Origin: Bacteriovoracaceae bacterium
Lineage (GTDB): Bacteria; Bdellovibrionota; UBA1018
Length of the DNA stretch: 5,406 nucleotides
Direction: 5' to 3'
Assembly (NCBI GenBank): GCA_023250795.1
Contig: JAHFAB010000154.1
Coordinates: 1-5,406, forward strand
Part shown: positions 1 through 5,398 of the stretch, piece after piece
Layout of the letters: each line of letters begins with the position of its first letter
Numbering within the stretch: position 1 is the first letter of the stretch
Notes under the pieces: generated by a model
What the model was told of the DNA's origin: nothing
The model's input: only the letters and a program-made list of their open reading frames with translations
The model's database searches: none
Translations under genes and position numbers: made by a program

Positions 1-2
1 AA

Positions 3-656
3 TACAAAGAGCACGTTTCTCCACTTGGTCTCAAGATTATTGCATTTTATTTACTTTTCACGGAAGACCTTCAGGGGTTTTTCACGCTCTCAGATTTACA
101 ATTGTACATAAAAAAACGGAATCATAATGTCTCGTTGAGTACACTATCACGAGCCTGTAATCAGCTTGAACACTTTGAGATATTGAAAGCAAAAAGTGCC
201 GGCCGTACACATAAACTATATTTTGAAAATCGCAATATCGTGTGGTTAAAATTGCTGCAACTTGAAATCGAAACAATAATAAAAAAAAGTGAACTCACTT
301 TTGATCCTCGAAAACACAAAAATATACGTTGGGTTTACTCTGGTGATTCAGCTTTATCAATGATGTCAGACCTAAGCGAACCCAAGATCATTACGATTGC
401 CACCTCTATTTCAGATTTTCGAAAATGGATGATAATAAATGAAAAAAAAATTGAATCTCACAAAGAAATTATACCTCAATTTATTATTGAACAATGGAAA
501 AATGATCCTACTTTTCTTGCTGAAAAAAACTGCTTAAACCCAATTGAACTTGTATTATCATTTCGAAGAAATATTGATCCTCGTGTGAGAATTGCTCTCT
601 CTGACATATTAAAAAACCATGACCTAGACTCAACCTTCTTGGGGAATTTGCCATGA
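3..656 (+). CDS. Winged-helix AbiEi-like antitoxin or regulator (5' end outside window)
   Basis: The frame is open from the first full codon at position 3 to the TGA at 654-656, so the gene begins before the window. A TTG at 102 could be taken as a start, but the residues before it (SPLGLKIIAFYLLF, then TLSDLQ) form helices 1 and 2 of a winged helix. The fold continues through the recognition-helix segment SLSTLSRACNQLEHFEIL and a basic wing (KSAGRTHKLYF), so starting at TTG would cut it. The C-terminal part has WVYSGDSALSMMSDL, then PKIITIATS and NPIELVLSFRRNIDPRVRIAL. This layout resembles wHTH proteins paired with AbiEii-type nucleotidyltransferases. The stop overlaps the next start in ATGA, so the two are almost certainly co-translated. 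Inferred role: DNA-binding antitoxin and autorepressor. The gene is A+T-rich compared with nadA. The wHTH call is firm; the AbiEi assignment is by resemblance and context. Confidence 0.62.
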   Translation, partial: YKEHVSPLGLKIIAFYLLFTEDLQGFFTLSDLQLYIKKRNHNVSLSTLSRACNQLEHFEILKAKSAGRTHKLYFENRNIVWLKLLQLEIETIIKKSELTFDPRKHKNIRWVYSGDSALSMMSDLSEPKIITIATSISDFRKWMIINEKKIESHKEIIPQFIIEQWKNDPTFLAEKNCLNPIELVLSFRRNIDPRVRIALSDILKNHDLDSTFLGNLP

Positions 657-1438
657 AAGCACAACCTAAAAATACTTCTGAATTCTTAAGAACATTTCAA
701 AACTTTATTGACTGTTTTGTCGTAATTGGGGGCACACCTACTCTACTTTATATTGAGCAACGCGAAGGAATATTACCAAGAAAGACTGTTGATTTAGATA
801 TTGTTATACTAGATATCGAAAGAACCAATGGAAATTCTAAATTTCTAAAAACATTTTCACAATACATTGACGAAAATGAGTATGAGTGCAAACAGTTATC
901 ATCGGGGAAAGCACAGTCTTACCGTTTTACTAATCCTAAAAATGAACTTGCTCCACTCATCATTGAAATTTCTACGCCCAGAGAAGCGGGCATCCCTCTT
1001 AAACGATCCACACAAAGACTGGAAGATTTTGAAATGTCTTCCATAATCTGTGAATCCTACTTTATAAAACTCTTAAAAAAACATCGTGAAAAAATAGTTA
1101 TTGAGAAAAACACCAACCTTGCACTTCCAGTGGCCAAAGCTGCATTACTCATCTTGATGAAAGCTTTTGCAGTGGATAATTTGAAAAAATCTGAAAATAA
1201 ATATGATCAAATAAAAGCTAAAAAACATCTGAACGATATTTTAAGACTCACGCGTATTCTCACCGATACAGATGAAATAACTGTATCTACTCAAGCATAT
1301 CGCCATCTAGATACACTTCTAATGGATCACAAAACATACTTTAATCCAGCTAGAATGGAAAGCTGTGGATGGAAAAATAAAACCTCAGAAGAAGTCCAAG
1401 ACGTTTTGAGACAAATGATCAAAAAAGAGCGGCTTTGA
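653..1438 (+). CDS. Nucleotidyltransferase, AbiEii-like putative toxin
   Basis: This 261-residue protein has the signature of the DNA polymerase beta nucleotidyltransferase superfamily. A GGT turn sits at residues 26-28 after a hydrophobic strand (FVVI), followed by T45-V-D47-L-D49 with the two metal-binding aspartates, and a likely third acidic residue in a later strand (LIIEIS, E105). The C-terminal half is helical, with AKAALLILMKAF (161-172) and KKHLNDILRLTRIL (190-203), a layout seen in AbiEii and COG4849-like enzymes. Such toxins transfer nucleotides, for example to tRNA 3' ends in the MenT group; the substrate here is unknown. The ATG at 653 overlaps the upstream stop in ATGA, with GGGG at 641-644 as ribosome binding site. 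All visible catalytic motifs are intact, so it is probably active. It could instead be a non-toxin nucleotidyltransferase, but the wHTH partner argues for a type IV toxin-antitoxin or abortive-infection role. Confidence 0.68.
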   Translation: MKAQPKNTSEFLRTFQNFIDCFVVIGGTPTLLYIEQREGILPRKTVDLDIVILDIERTNGNSKFLKTFSQYIDENEYECKQLSSGKAQSYRFTNPKNELAPLIIEISTPREAGIPLKRSTQRLEDFEMSSIICESYFIKLLKKHREKIVIEKNTNLALPVAKAALLILMKAFAVDNLKKSENKYDQIKAKKHLNDILRLTRILTDTDEITVSTQAYRHLDTLLMDHKTYFNPARMESCGWKNKTSEEVQDVLRQMIKKERL

Positions 1439-1470
1439 CCCTGGATCTTTTGGTAAACTAATTTGATTTA

Positions 1471-1493
1471 CTCACTTCGCCAGAAGAAGTGAG
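1471..1493. repeat. Perfect 8-bp inverted repeat (stem-loop)
   Basis: CTCACTTC at 1471-1478 is complementary to GAAGTGAG at 1486-1493, with a 7-nt loop (GCCAGAA). It begins 32 bp after the nucleotidyltransferase stop. No T-tract follows, so it is a poor intrinsic terminator. The right arm is part of the first 13-bp tandem repeat, so the left arm could also pair with the identical GAAGTGAG at 1512-1519. It may be an operator or mRNA 3'-end structure. Confidence 0.5.
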
Positions 1494-1528
1494 ATGAAGA
1501 AGTGCAATGAAGAAGTGAGATGAAGAAA
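1483..1528. repeat. 13-bp tandem repeat, three copies plus a partial
   Basis: GAAGAAGTGAGAT at 1483-1495 is followed by GAAGAAGTGCAAT (1496-1508), an exact GAAGAAGTGAGAT (1509-1521) and a decayed fourth unit beginning GAAGAA at 1522. The array ends a few bases before the -35 box of the vapB promoter and has an inverted copy of its core at 1471-1478. It could be a regulator-binding array or a simple slippage-generated repeat. The rest of the gap at 1439-1580 holds only the stem-loop and the promoter. Confidence 0.7.
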
Positions 1529-1532
1529 TAAT

Positions 1533-1561
1533 TTGCATTATTAAAATAGACCAAATATACT
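1533..1561 (+). promoter_or_regulatory. Sigma70-type promoter for vapB
   Basis: TTGCAT at 1533-1538 is a partial -35 match. It is separated by exactly 17 bp from TATACT at 1556-1561, which matches TATAAT at five of six positions. The predicted transcription start near 1568 gives a very short leader, directly before the AGGAGG ribosome binding site at 1570-1575. The flanking A+T-rich sequence supports the call. It would drive vapB, the vapC remnant and possibly nadA. Confidence 0.55.
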
Positions 1562-1580
1562 TGTTAAATAGGAGGCCTGC

Positions 1581-1805
1581 ATGGCCCAGCTCAATCTCTA
1601 TATCCCAGACGAATTAGAGGAGAAAATTAGGGAAAAAGCACAGAAAGAAGGAAAAAGCATTTCTGCTTTTGTGGCTGATCTCGTAAACGAAAATATCAGC
1701 CCCACCGAGTGGACAAAAGATTTTGTGGCTACTTTTGGTGCCTGGGAAGGAGAGTTCCCAGAAATAATAGCCCTTCCCATGGAGAAAAGAGAGCGCATCG
1801 AATGA
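1581..1805 (+). CDS. vapB: VapB-type ribbon-helix-helix antitoxin
   Basis: This 74-residue protein starts with a ribbon-helix-helix DNA-binding domain. The beta strand is QLNLYIPDE (residues 3-11), helix 1 is ELEEKIREKAQKEG (11-24), and the GKSISAF turn leads into helix 2 (about 27-38). The tail has WTKDFVATFGAWEG (44-57), typical of the toxin-wrapping segment of VapB antitoxins. The start is clear: AGGAGG at 1570-1575 lies 5 nt before the ATG. In VapBC modules the antitoxin neutralises the PIN-domain RNase and represses its own promoter. The gene is full length and its stop overlaps the vapC start in ATGA, the classic coupled arrangement. Because the toxin is wrecked, VapB is now an orphan; it may still repress its promoter or act on related toxins elsewhere in the genome. 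Confidence 0.85.
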   Translation: MAQLNLYIPDELEEKIREKAQKEGKSISAFVADLVNENISPTEWTKDFVATFGAWEGEFPEIIALPMEKRERIE

Positions 1806-2042
1806 AGTATTCCCTAGACACCAACATCTGTATTTTTTTCTAATATTCAATCCCTCACTTTTAACGATGAGGCGGCAGGTTTTTACGCAAGCCTGAGAAT
1901 TTCACAAGAAAAGATGGGTGCAACCATTGGTCCTAATGACTTACTCATTGCAAGTATTGCACTCCAAAACCAACTCACCCTAGTCACTCGGAATGAAAAT
2001 GAGTTTAAACAGATCCCACATCTCAAAGTCGAAGTTTGGTGA
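1802..2042 (+). pseudogene. vapC: VapC PIN-domain toxin, internally deleted and frameshifted
   Basis: The ATG at 1802 reads MKYSLDTNICIFF, the standard VapC N-terminus with catalytic Asp6 and Asn8, and then hits TAA at 1841-1843. From 1842, in another frame, comes the C-terminal half of a VapC: FNDEAAGFYASLR, GATIGPNDLLIASIAL with the third acidic residue, and LVTRNENEF, ending KVEVW with TGA at 2040-2042. These 13 plus 66 residues compare with about 130 in typical VapC proteins. Roughly 50-55 central residues are missing, including the region that normally carries the second catalytic acid (the AELEYG-like segment). The junction lies at or just after a run of seven T at 1833-1839. No functional RNase can be made. 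This is decay by deletion plus frameshift, not programmed frameshifting, because the middle is absent from every frame. Confidence 0.88.
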
Positions 2043-2097
2043 AAGCACCACTCCCATCTTCCTTTTTTCTGCAAAAAGAGCTAAGAACCATAATCAA

Positions 2098-3039
2098 ATG
2101 CCAAAGCAAATCTCCCCATCTCTAGACCTCTTCTCAGAGATCGCACGGCTTAAAAAAGAAAAAAACGCGGTCCTGTTAGCGCACTATTACCAAGAGCCCG
2201 ATATCCAAGACATAGCTGATTTTGTGGGGGATAGCCTAGAGCTTGCGAAAAAGGCGCAGAACACCCAAGCCGATCTGATCGTCTTTGCTGGAGTACACTT
2301 CATGGCAGAAGGTGCAAAAATTCTAAACCCCACAAGAAAAGTTGTCATGCCGGATCTTCGCGCAGGGTGCTCTCTCTCCGATAGCTGCCCACCAGAAGCT
2401 TTTGCTAAGTTTAGAAAAAAACACCCCGGTCACTTTGTCGTTTCTTACATCAACTGCTCTGCAGCTATCAAAGCCCAAAGCGATGTTATATGCACGAGCT
2501 CTAACGCCGTAAAAATGGTCGAACACATCCCCAAAGATCAAGGGATTCTCTTTGCGCCTGATAGAAACCTTGGCGCTTACGTTGCTGAAAAAACAGGACG
2601 CTCCATGATCCTTTGGCAAGGGACTTGTATTGTGCACGAAACTTTTTCAGAGCGTAAAATCGCAGAGCTGCGATTGAAAAACCCAGAAGCCAAACTGATC
2701 GCACACCCAGAGTGCGAGCCTTCCCTTTTAGCAAAAGCAGATTTTATAGGAAGCACTTCTGCGCTTCTCAAGTTTGTCACCGATTCTTCCCACCAGGCAT
2801 TTATCGTCGCGACTGAAGAAGGAATCCTGCATCAAATGAAAAAGAAAAATCCGGAAAAACTTTTTATCCCAGCGCCTCCTAATCACCAATGCGCTTGTAA
2901 CGAGTGTCCGTTTATGAAACTCAACACTTTAGAAAAAGTTTACTTAGCTCTCAGAGATGAAACCCCAGAGCTTGTCATCAAAGAGGACTTAAGACTCAGA
3001 GCGCTCGTGCCGTTGCAACGCATGCTCGAGTGGAGCTAG
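2098..3039 (+). CDS. nadA: Quinolinate synthase NadA
   Basis: NadA condenses iminoaspartate with dihydroxyacetone phosphate to give quinolinate in de novo NAD synthesis, in the cytoplasm. This 313-residue protein has the three-fold NadA layout: LLAHYYQ (26-32) with [11 protein letters not shown] (41-51), [16 protein letters not shown] (63-78), [13 protein letters not shown] with [15 protein letters not shown], and HPEC. The three expected [4Fe-4S] ligands are Cys91 (RAGC), Cys177 (QGTCIVHE) and Cys270 in the CACNECPFM motif. The extra cysteines 265 and 267 form CxCxxC, comparable to the CxxCxxC near the E. coli ligand. The start at 2098 gives the usual N-terminus; the in-frame ATG at 1993 would add 35 unconserved residues read from the vapC remnant. 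The ribosome binding site is weak (AAGA around 2083). No nadB or nadC lies in the window. It follows the vapC remnant by 55 bp on the same strand, so it may share the vapB transcript. Confidence 0.95.
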   Translation: MPKQISPSLDLFSEIARLKKEKNAVLLAHYYQEPDIQDIADFVGDSLELAKKAQNTQADLIVFAGVHFMAEGAKILNPTRKVVMPDLRAGCSLSDSCPPEAFAKFRKKHPGHFVVSYINCSAAIKAQSDVICTSSNAVKMVEHIPKDQGILFAPDRNLGAYVAEKTGRSMILWQGTCIVHETFSERKIAELRLKNPEAKLIAHPECEPSLLAKADFIGSTSALLKFVTDSSHQAFIVATEEGILHQMKKKNPEKLFIPAPPNHQCACNECPFMKLNTLEKVYLALRDETPELVIKEDLRLRALVPLQRMLEWS

Positions 3040-3050
3040 CCTACGTATCA

Positions 3051-4178
3051 CTAAAAATGAAGATTTTCCAAAAACTCAAGTGCCGATAGCATTTGTACCC
3101 CATTTTTTGTCTTATTCTGGGACAATCCGTGAACGACTTGAAGCGTGGGAAGATCTGGGATTTTCAACCTGTCTCTGAAATTAAAAAGAGATTTTGCAAA
3201 ATGATCGTCATTCCACTTTACTTCCGCTAATAGCTTTGGTTTTTTGTTGATCACCACTAAAAAATCAACCTCATTTTGTTCTTTGTCTCGAACAAAATGT
3301 AGATTCGTATAGGCTCCAGTTCGGTCCTCTAGGTAATGAAGATCCGTCCACAAAGCACATGCGATCGCATTCTCTAGTTTTGCTGGGTTTCCATTTTCGA
3401 CAGCACCCGTGTCGTAAAAATAATACTTAGGTTCATGACTAATACTTCTCGCCAAATTTTTAGAAAAGGGCGTCACTCTAAAAATAATATAAAGATTTTC
3501 TAAAATCTGCAGCCAATGTTTTATGGTATGCCCTGAAACACTGAGCTCTTGAGCTAATGAAGAATAAGAGACGGTAGATCCTACTCGCTCTCTCAACAAA
3601 GAAATCAAAATTTCTATTGATTTTATTTCTCTGACTTTTTCCAAATCAAGCAAGTCCTGTCTTAAGATAACATCCAAGTGTGACCTTCTCCAACGAGAGG
3701 CAAACTCTAATTGATTTTCTAAAAACGGTTCGGGAAATCCACCCACACTGAGGATGCGTTCCAATACATCTTTGGGGGGCATCTGAGCTTTTAGTTCTTT
3801 TACTGTAAACGGATAAAGCCTGTGTAAGAAATGTCTTCCAGCTAGAGAATCCCCACCTTTTCGATAAATATCTAATCGAGCTGAACCCGTAATCAAAAGC
3901 CGTTGATTAGTTTTTTGAGTATCATAAATGCCTTTGATCCAAGATTTCCATTTTTTCATCTTATGGAGTTCATCAAAAATGACTAAATCCGTTTTCTGGT
4001 CCCATTCATTTTTTTTAATGATTTTCTGATCACTCTCTAAATCATAGTTCAGATAAGAAAAACTCCCAGTCAAAGATTTTGACACGGTTGTTTTGCCTGC
4101 CTGTCTTGGACCCGCAATAAGAATGATTTTCTTGGTTTCTAGGTCTTTTTGGATATCCGGAGACTTCGCTCTTTCCAT
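3051..4178 (-). CDS. DUF4143 AAA-type ATPase with nuclease-like C-terminus (COG1373)
   Basis: This 375-residue protein has the standard architecture of the AAA_14/DUF4143 family. Walker A is GPRQAGKTT (23-31), Walker B is LVIFDELHK (65-73), and a sensor-1-like strand is LLITGSAR (94-101). The family motif AGRHFLHRLYPFTVKEL (113-129) and GGFPEP (146-151) follow. A winged-helix segment spans about 203-235 (SYSSLAQELSVSGHTIKHW). The C-terminal domain has EVDFLVV (303-309) and LLAEVKW (316-322), giving D305...E319-x-K321, a PD-(D/E)XK-like core. The family is widespread and cellular roles are mostly unknown, so no function is assigned. Start choice: no Shine-Dalgarno precedes the ATG at 4178, but a strong promoter predicts transcription beginning at that ATG, so a leaderless mRNA is likely. 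It faces nadA across 11 bp with no terminator visible. All ATPase motifs are intact. Confidence 0.88.
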   Translation of the reverse strand: MERAKSPDIQKDLETKKIILIAGPRQAGKTTVSKSLTGSFSYLNYDLESDQKIIKKNEWDQKTDLVIFDELHKMKKWKSWIKGIYDTQKTNQRLLITGSARLDIYRKGGDSLAGRHFLHRLYPFTVKELKAQMPPKDVLERILSVGGFPEPFLENQLEFASRWRRSHLDVILRQDLLDLEKVREIKSIEILISLLRERVGSTVSYSSLAQELSVSGHTIKHWLQILENLYIIFRVTPFSKNLARSISHEPKYYFYDTGAVENGNPAKLENAIACALWTDLHYLEDRTGAYTNLHFVRDKEQNEVDFLVVINKKPKLLAEVKWNDDHFAKSLFNFRDRLKIPDLPTLQVVHGLSQNKTKNGVQMLSALEFLENLHF

Positions 4179-4180
4179 TC

Positions 4181-4244
4181 TGACTATTATGAACCAGACT
4201 TCATAAAAGTCAAGACTTTTCTGAAGTCCACTTCATAAAAGTCA
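4181..4244. repeat. Two adjacent 32-bp inverted repeats, likely operator array
   Basis: Unit A (4181-4212) has left arm TGACTATTATGAA, loop CCAGAC and right arm TTCATAAAAGTCA; the 13-bp arms pair with one mismatch. Unit B (4213-4244) follows with no gap: left arm AGACTTTTCTGAA, loop GTCCAC and the identical right arm TTCATAAAAGTCA, with two mismatches. Each right arm is also part of a smaller 15-bp dyad (GACTT-N5-AAGTC at 4197-4211 and 4214-4228). The array fills nearly all of the 71 bp between potD and the DUF4143 gene and covers the latter's promoter. The nearly perfect symmetry and exact 32-bp period suggest binding by a dimeric regulator, possibly autoregulation. It lacks a T-run after a G+C-rich stem, so it is not a good terminator. 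Confidence 0.75.
4186..4213 (-). promoter_or_regulatory. Near-consensus sigma70 promoter for the DUF4143 gene, predicted leaderless
   Basis: On the minus strand TTGACT (4213 to 4208) matches the -35 consensus at five of six positions, and CATAAT (4191 to 4186) matches the -10 at five of six, with a 16-bp spacer. Only 7 nt separate the -10 box from the ATG at 4178, so the expected transcription start falls on or within a base of the A of ATG. Both boxes lie inside the first 32-bp inverted repeat, so a protein bound there would block RNA polymerase. Confidence 0.65.
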
Positions 4245-4249
4245 GAACC

Positions 4250-5311
4250 CTACTTCCCCGCCTTCACTTCCGTCCAAACCCGGTCCCAGAGATTCGTCGC
4301 CTGGCCCAGATCCTCCATCATCTCCATCTTAGCCATCACTTTGGAAGAAGGAAAAAGAGCAGAATTCGTCTGGATTTCCCGAGGCAAAAGCGAAAAAGCT
4401 TCCCGATTGGCTGGTGCGACCAGTATGGACATCACAGTTGAAACATTGGATTTCGCCTCTAAGAGAAAATTAATAAACTCATGTGCCTCTTTGAGGTGTT
4501 GAGCTCCGGTGGGGATGACCAAATTATCAATCCAAAGCGTGCAGCCCTCACCCGGAATAACGTATTCGATTTTCTCTCCCCCGGACTTTCGTCGTGCCTG
4601 AAGGGTGTCGCTCACGTAAGCATGGGCGACGGCTGTTTCACCATTGACCAAGGACATGAGAGGCTCCGAGGTAAAACCTTTGACACGCGCCTTTGTTTGA
4701 ATCAGGAAATCCTTCGCCTTTTGAATGTCGCTTGGGTTTTTCGTATTTAAACTCAGCCCCAACATTTTGAGCGTAGCTCCAATCGTCTCACGCCCGTCAT
4801 CGAGCAAAGTAAACTTCCCTTCGAGATCCTTATTTTGCAATAAGTTCTTCCAAGATGTCATTTCACCTTTATAAAGGGCTCGATTGACCGCTATTCCAGT
4901 CGTTCCCCAATCATACGGCACAGAGATTTTGTTTTCAGGGTCAAAGGATTTTTTGAGAAACTTTGGGTCCAAAGACTTCGAGTGAGTCAAGAGTGAAAAA
5001 TCCAGAGGCTTGAGCAATCCCAATTTTCCCATCGCAAAGACCATGTAATCCGATGGAATGGCCACATCATACCCAGAAGCACCTGCCTGGAGTTTGGCCA
5101 ATAGTTCTTCGTTAGAAGAATAATTGGAAATCTGAACCTTAATCCCAGTTCTTTTCTCAAAATCAGCGAGCAACTCTGGGGAAACATAGTTGGACCAACT
5201 TGCGAGGTTCACCACCCGTGGCTGATCTGTACTCGGACCTTTAGCAGTACAAGAGGTCAAAGCTAGGAGGCTCGTCAAAACTAAGTATTTTTTCGTTCTA
5301 TCTCTTTGCAT
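4250..5311 (-). CDS. potD: PotD-like polyamine ABC transporter substrate-binding lipoprotein
   Basis: This 353-residue protein matches the usual length of PotD-type periplasmic binding proteins, which hand spermidine or putrescine to an ABC importer. The N-terminus is a lipoprotein signal: basic MQRDRTKK, a hydrophobic stretch, and lipobox LTSC with acylated Cys21. Family motifs follow: NLASWSNYVSPELLADFEKRTGIKV (35-59, W39, Y42), YDVAIPSDYMV (81-91, S87, Y89), VPYDWGTTGI (131-140), LLDDGRETIG (169-178, E175), LWIDNLVIP (259-267, W260, D262) and the terminal LWDRVWTEVKAGK. By alignment from memory with E. coli PotD, W229 is replaced by Tyr232, Y293 by Val298 and Q327 by Met332, so ligand preference may differ. 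The ATG at 5311 is the first start after an in-frame upstream stop; no strong Shine-Dalgarno is visible. No permease or ATPase genes are in the window, so partners lie beyond 5406 or elsewhere. Confidence 0.88.
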   Translation of the reverse strand: MQRDRTKKYLVLTSLLALTSCTAKGPSTDQPRVVNLASWSNYVSPELLADFEKRTGIKVQISNYSSNEELLAKLQAGASGYDVAIPSDYMVFAMGKLGLLKPLDFSLLTHSKSLDPKFLKKSFDPENKISVPYDWGTTGIAVNRALYKGEMTSWKNLLQNKDLEGKFTLLDDGRETIGATLKMLGLSLNTKNPSDIQKAKDFLIQTKARVKGFTSEPLMSLVNGETAVAHAYVSDTLQARRKSGGEKIEYVIPGEGCTLWIDNLVIPTGAQHLKEAHEFINFLLEAKSNVSTVMSILVAPANREAFSLLPREIQTNSALFPSSKVMAKMEMMEDLGQATNLWDRVWTEVKAGK

Positions 5312-5378
5312 GCCACACGGGTTACACCGAATAGGTCCATCTGCAAAGTGGAAAAATCACGCTTTTGTTAGGCATTGA

Positions 5379-5398
5379 TTTAACGGCGGTTTAACGGC
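5379..5398. repeat. 9-bp direct repeat upstream of potD, 11-bp period
   Basis: TTTAACGGC occurs at 5379-5387 and again at 5390-5398, one helical turn apart, on the upstream side of potD. The spacing would put two sites on the same face of the DNA, as for a regulator binding direct repeats. The remaining non-coding DNA at 5312-5378 shows no clear -35/-10 pair or gene. The window ends at 5406, so more copies may lie beyond. Confidence 0.4.

Noticed and set aside
1471..1493. Stem-loop as an intrinsic terminator for the nucleotidyltransferase gene
   Set aside because: The stem is not G+C-rich and no T-tract follows.
1494..1523. Mini-ORF inside the 13-bp repeats (MKKCNEEVR) as a leader peptide
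   Set aside because: It arises from the repeat itself, has no ribosome binding site or attenuator structure, and lies upstream of the predicted transcription start.
1483..1528. Tandem repeats as a CRISPR array
   Set aside because: Units are 13 bp and directly adjacent with no spacers; no cas genes are nearby.
2089..2094. CATAAT just before nadA as a -10 box
   Set aside because: It lies 3 nt before the ATG, so transcription would start inside the gene, and no -35 element is at the right distance.
1993..2097. In-frame N-terminal extension of nadA starting at ATG 1993
   Set aside because: It reads the vapC remnant in another frame, has no conserved NadA residues, and the normal NadA N-terminus begins near 2098.
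2323..2780. Minus-strand open frames opposite nadA
   Set aside because: They are shadows of the conserved nadA coding frame with low-complexity, unrecognisable translations.
4181..4244. Inverted repeats as insertion-sequence ends or an attachment site
   Set aside because: No transposase or integrase is present, no target duplication flanks the repeats, and they fit tightly between two intact genes over a promoter.
4481..4750. Plus-strand open frame of 89 codons within potD
   Set aside because: It is antisense to a well-supported potD gene, resembles no known family and has no ribosome binding site.
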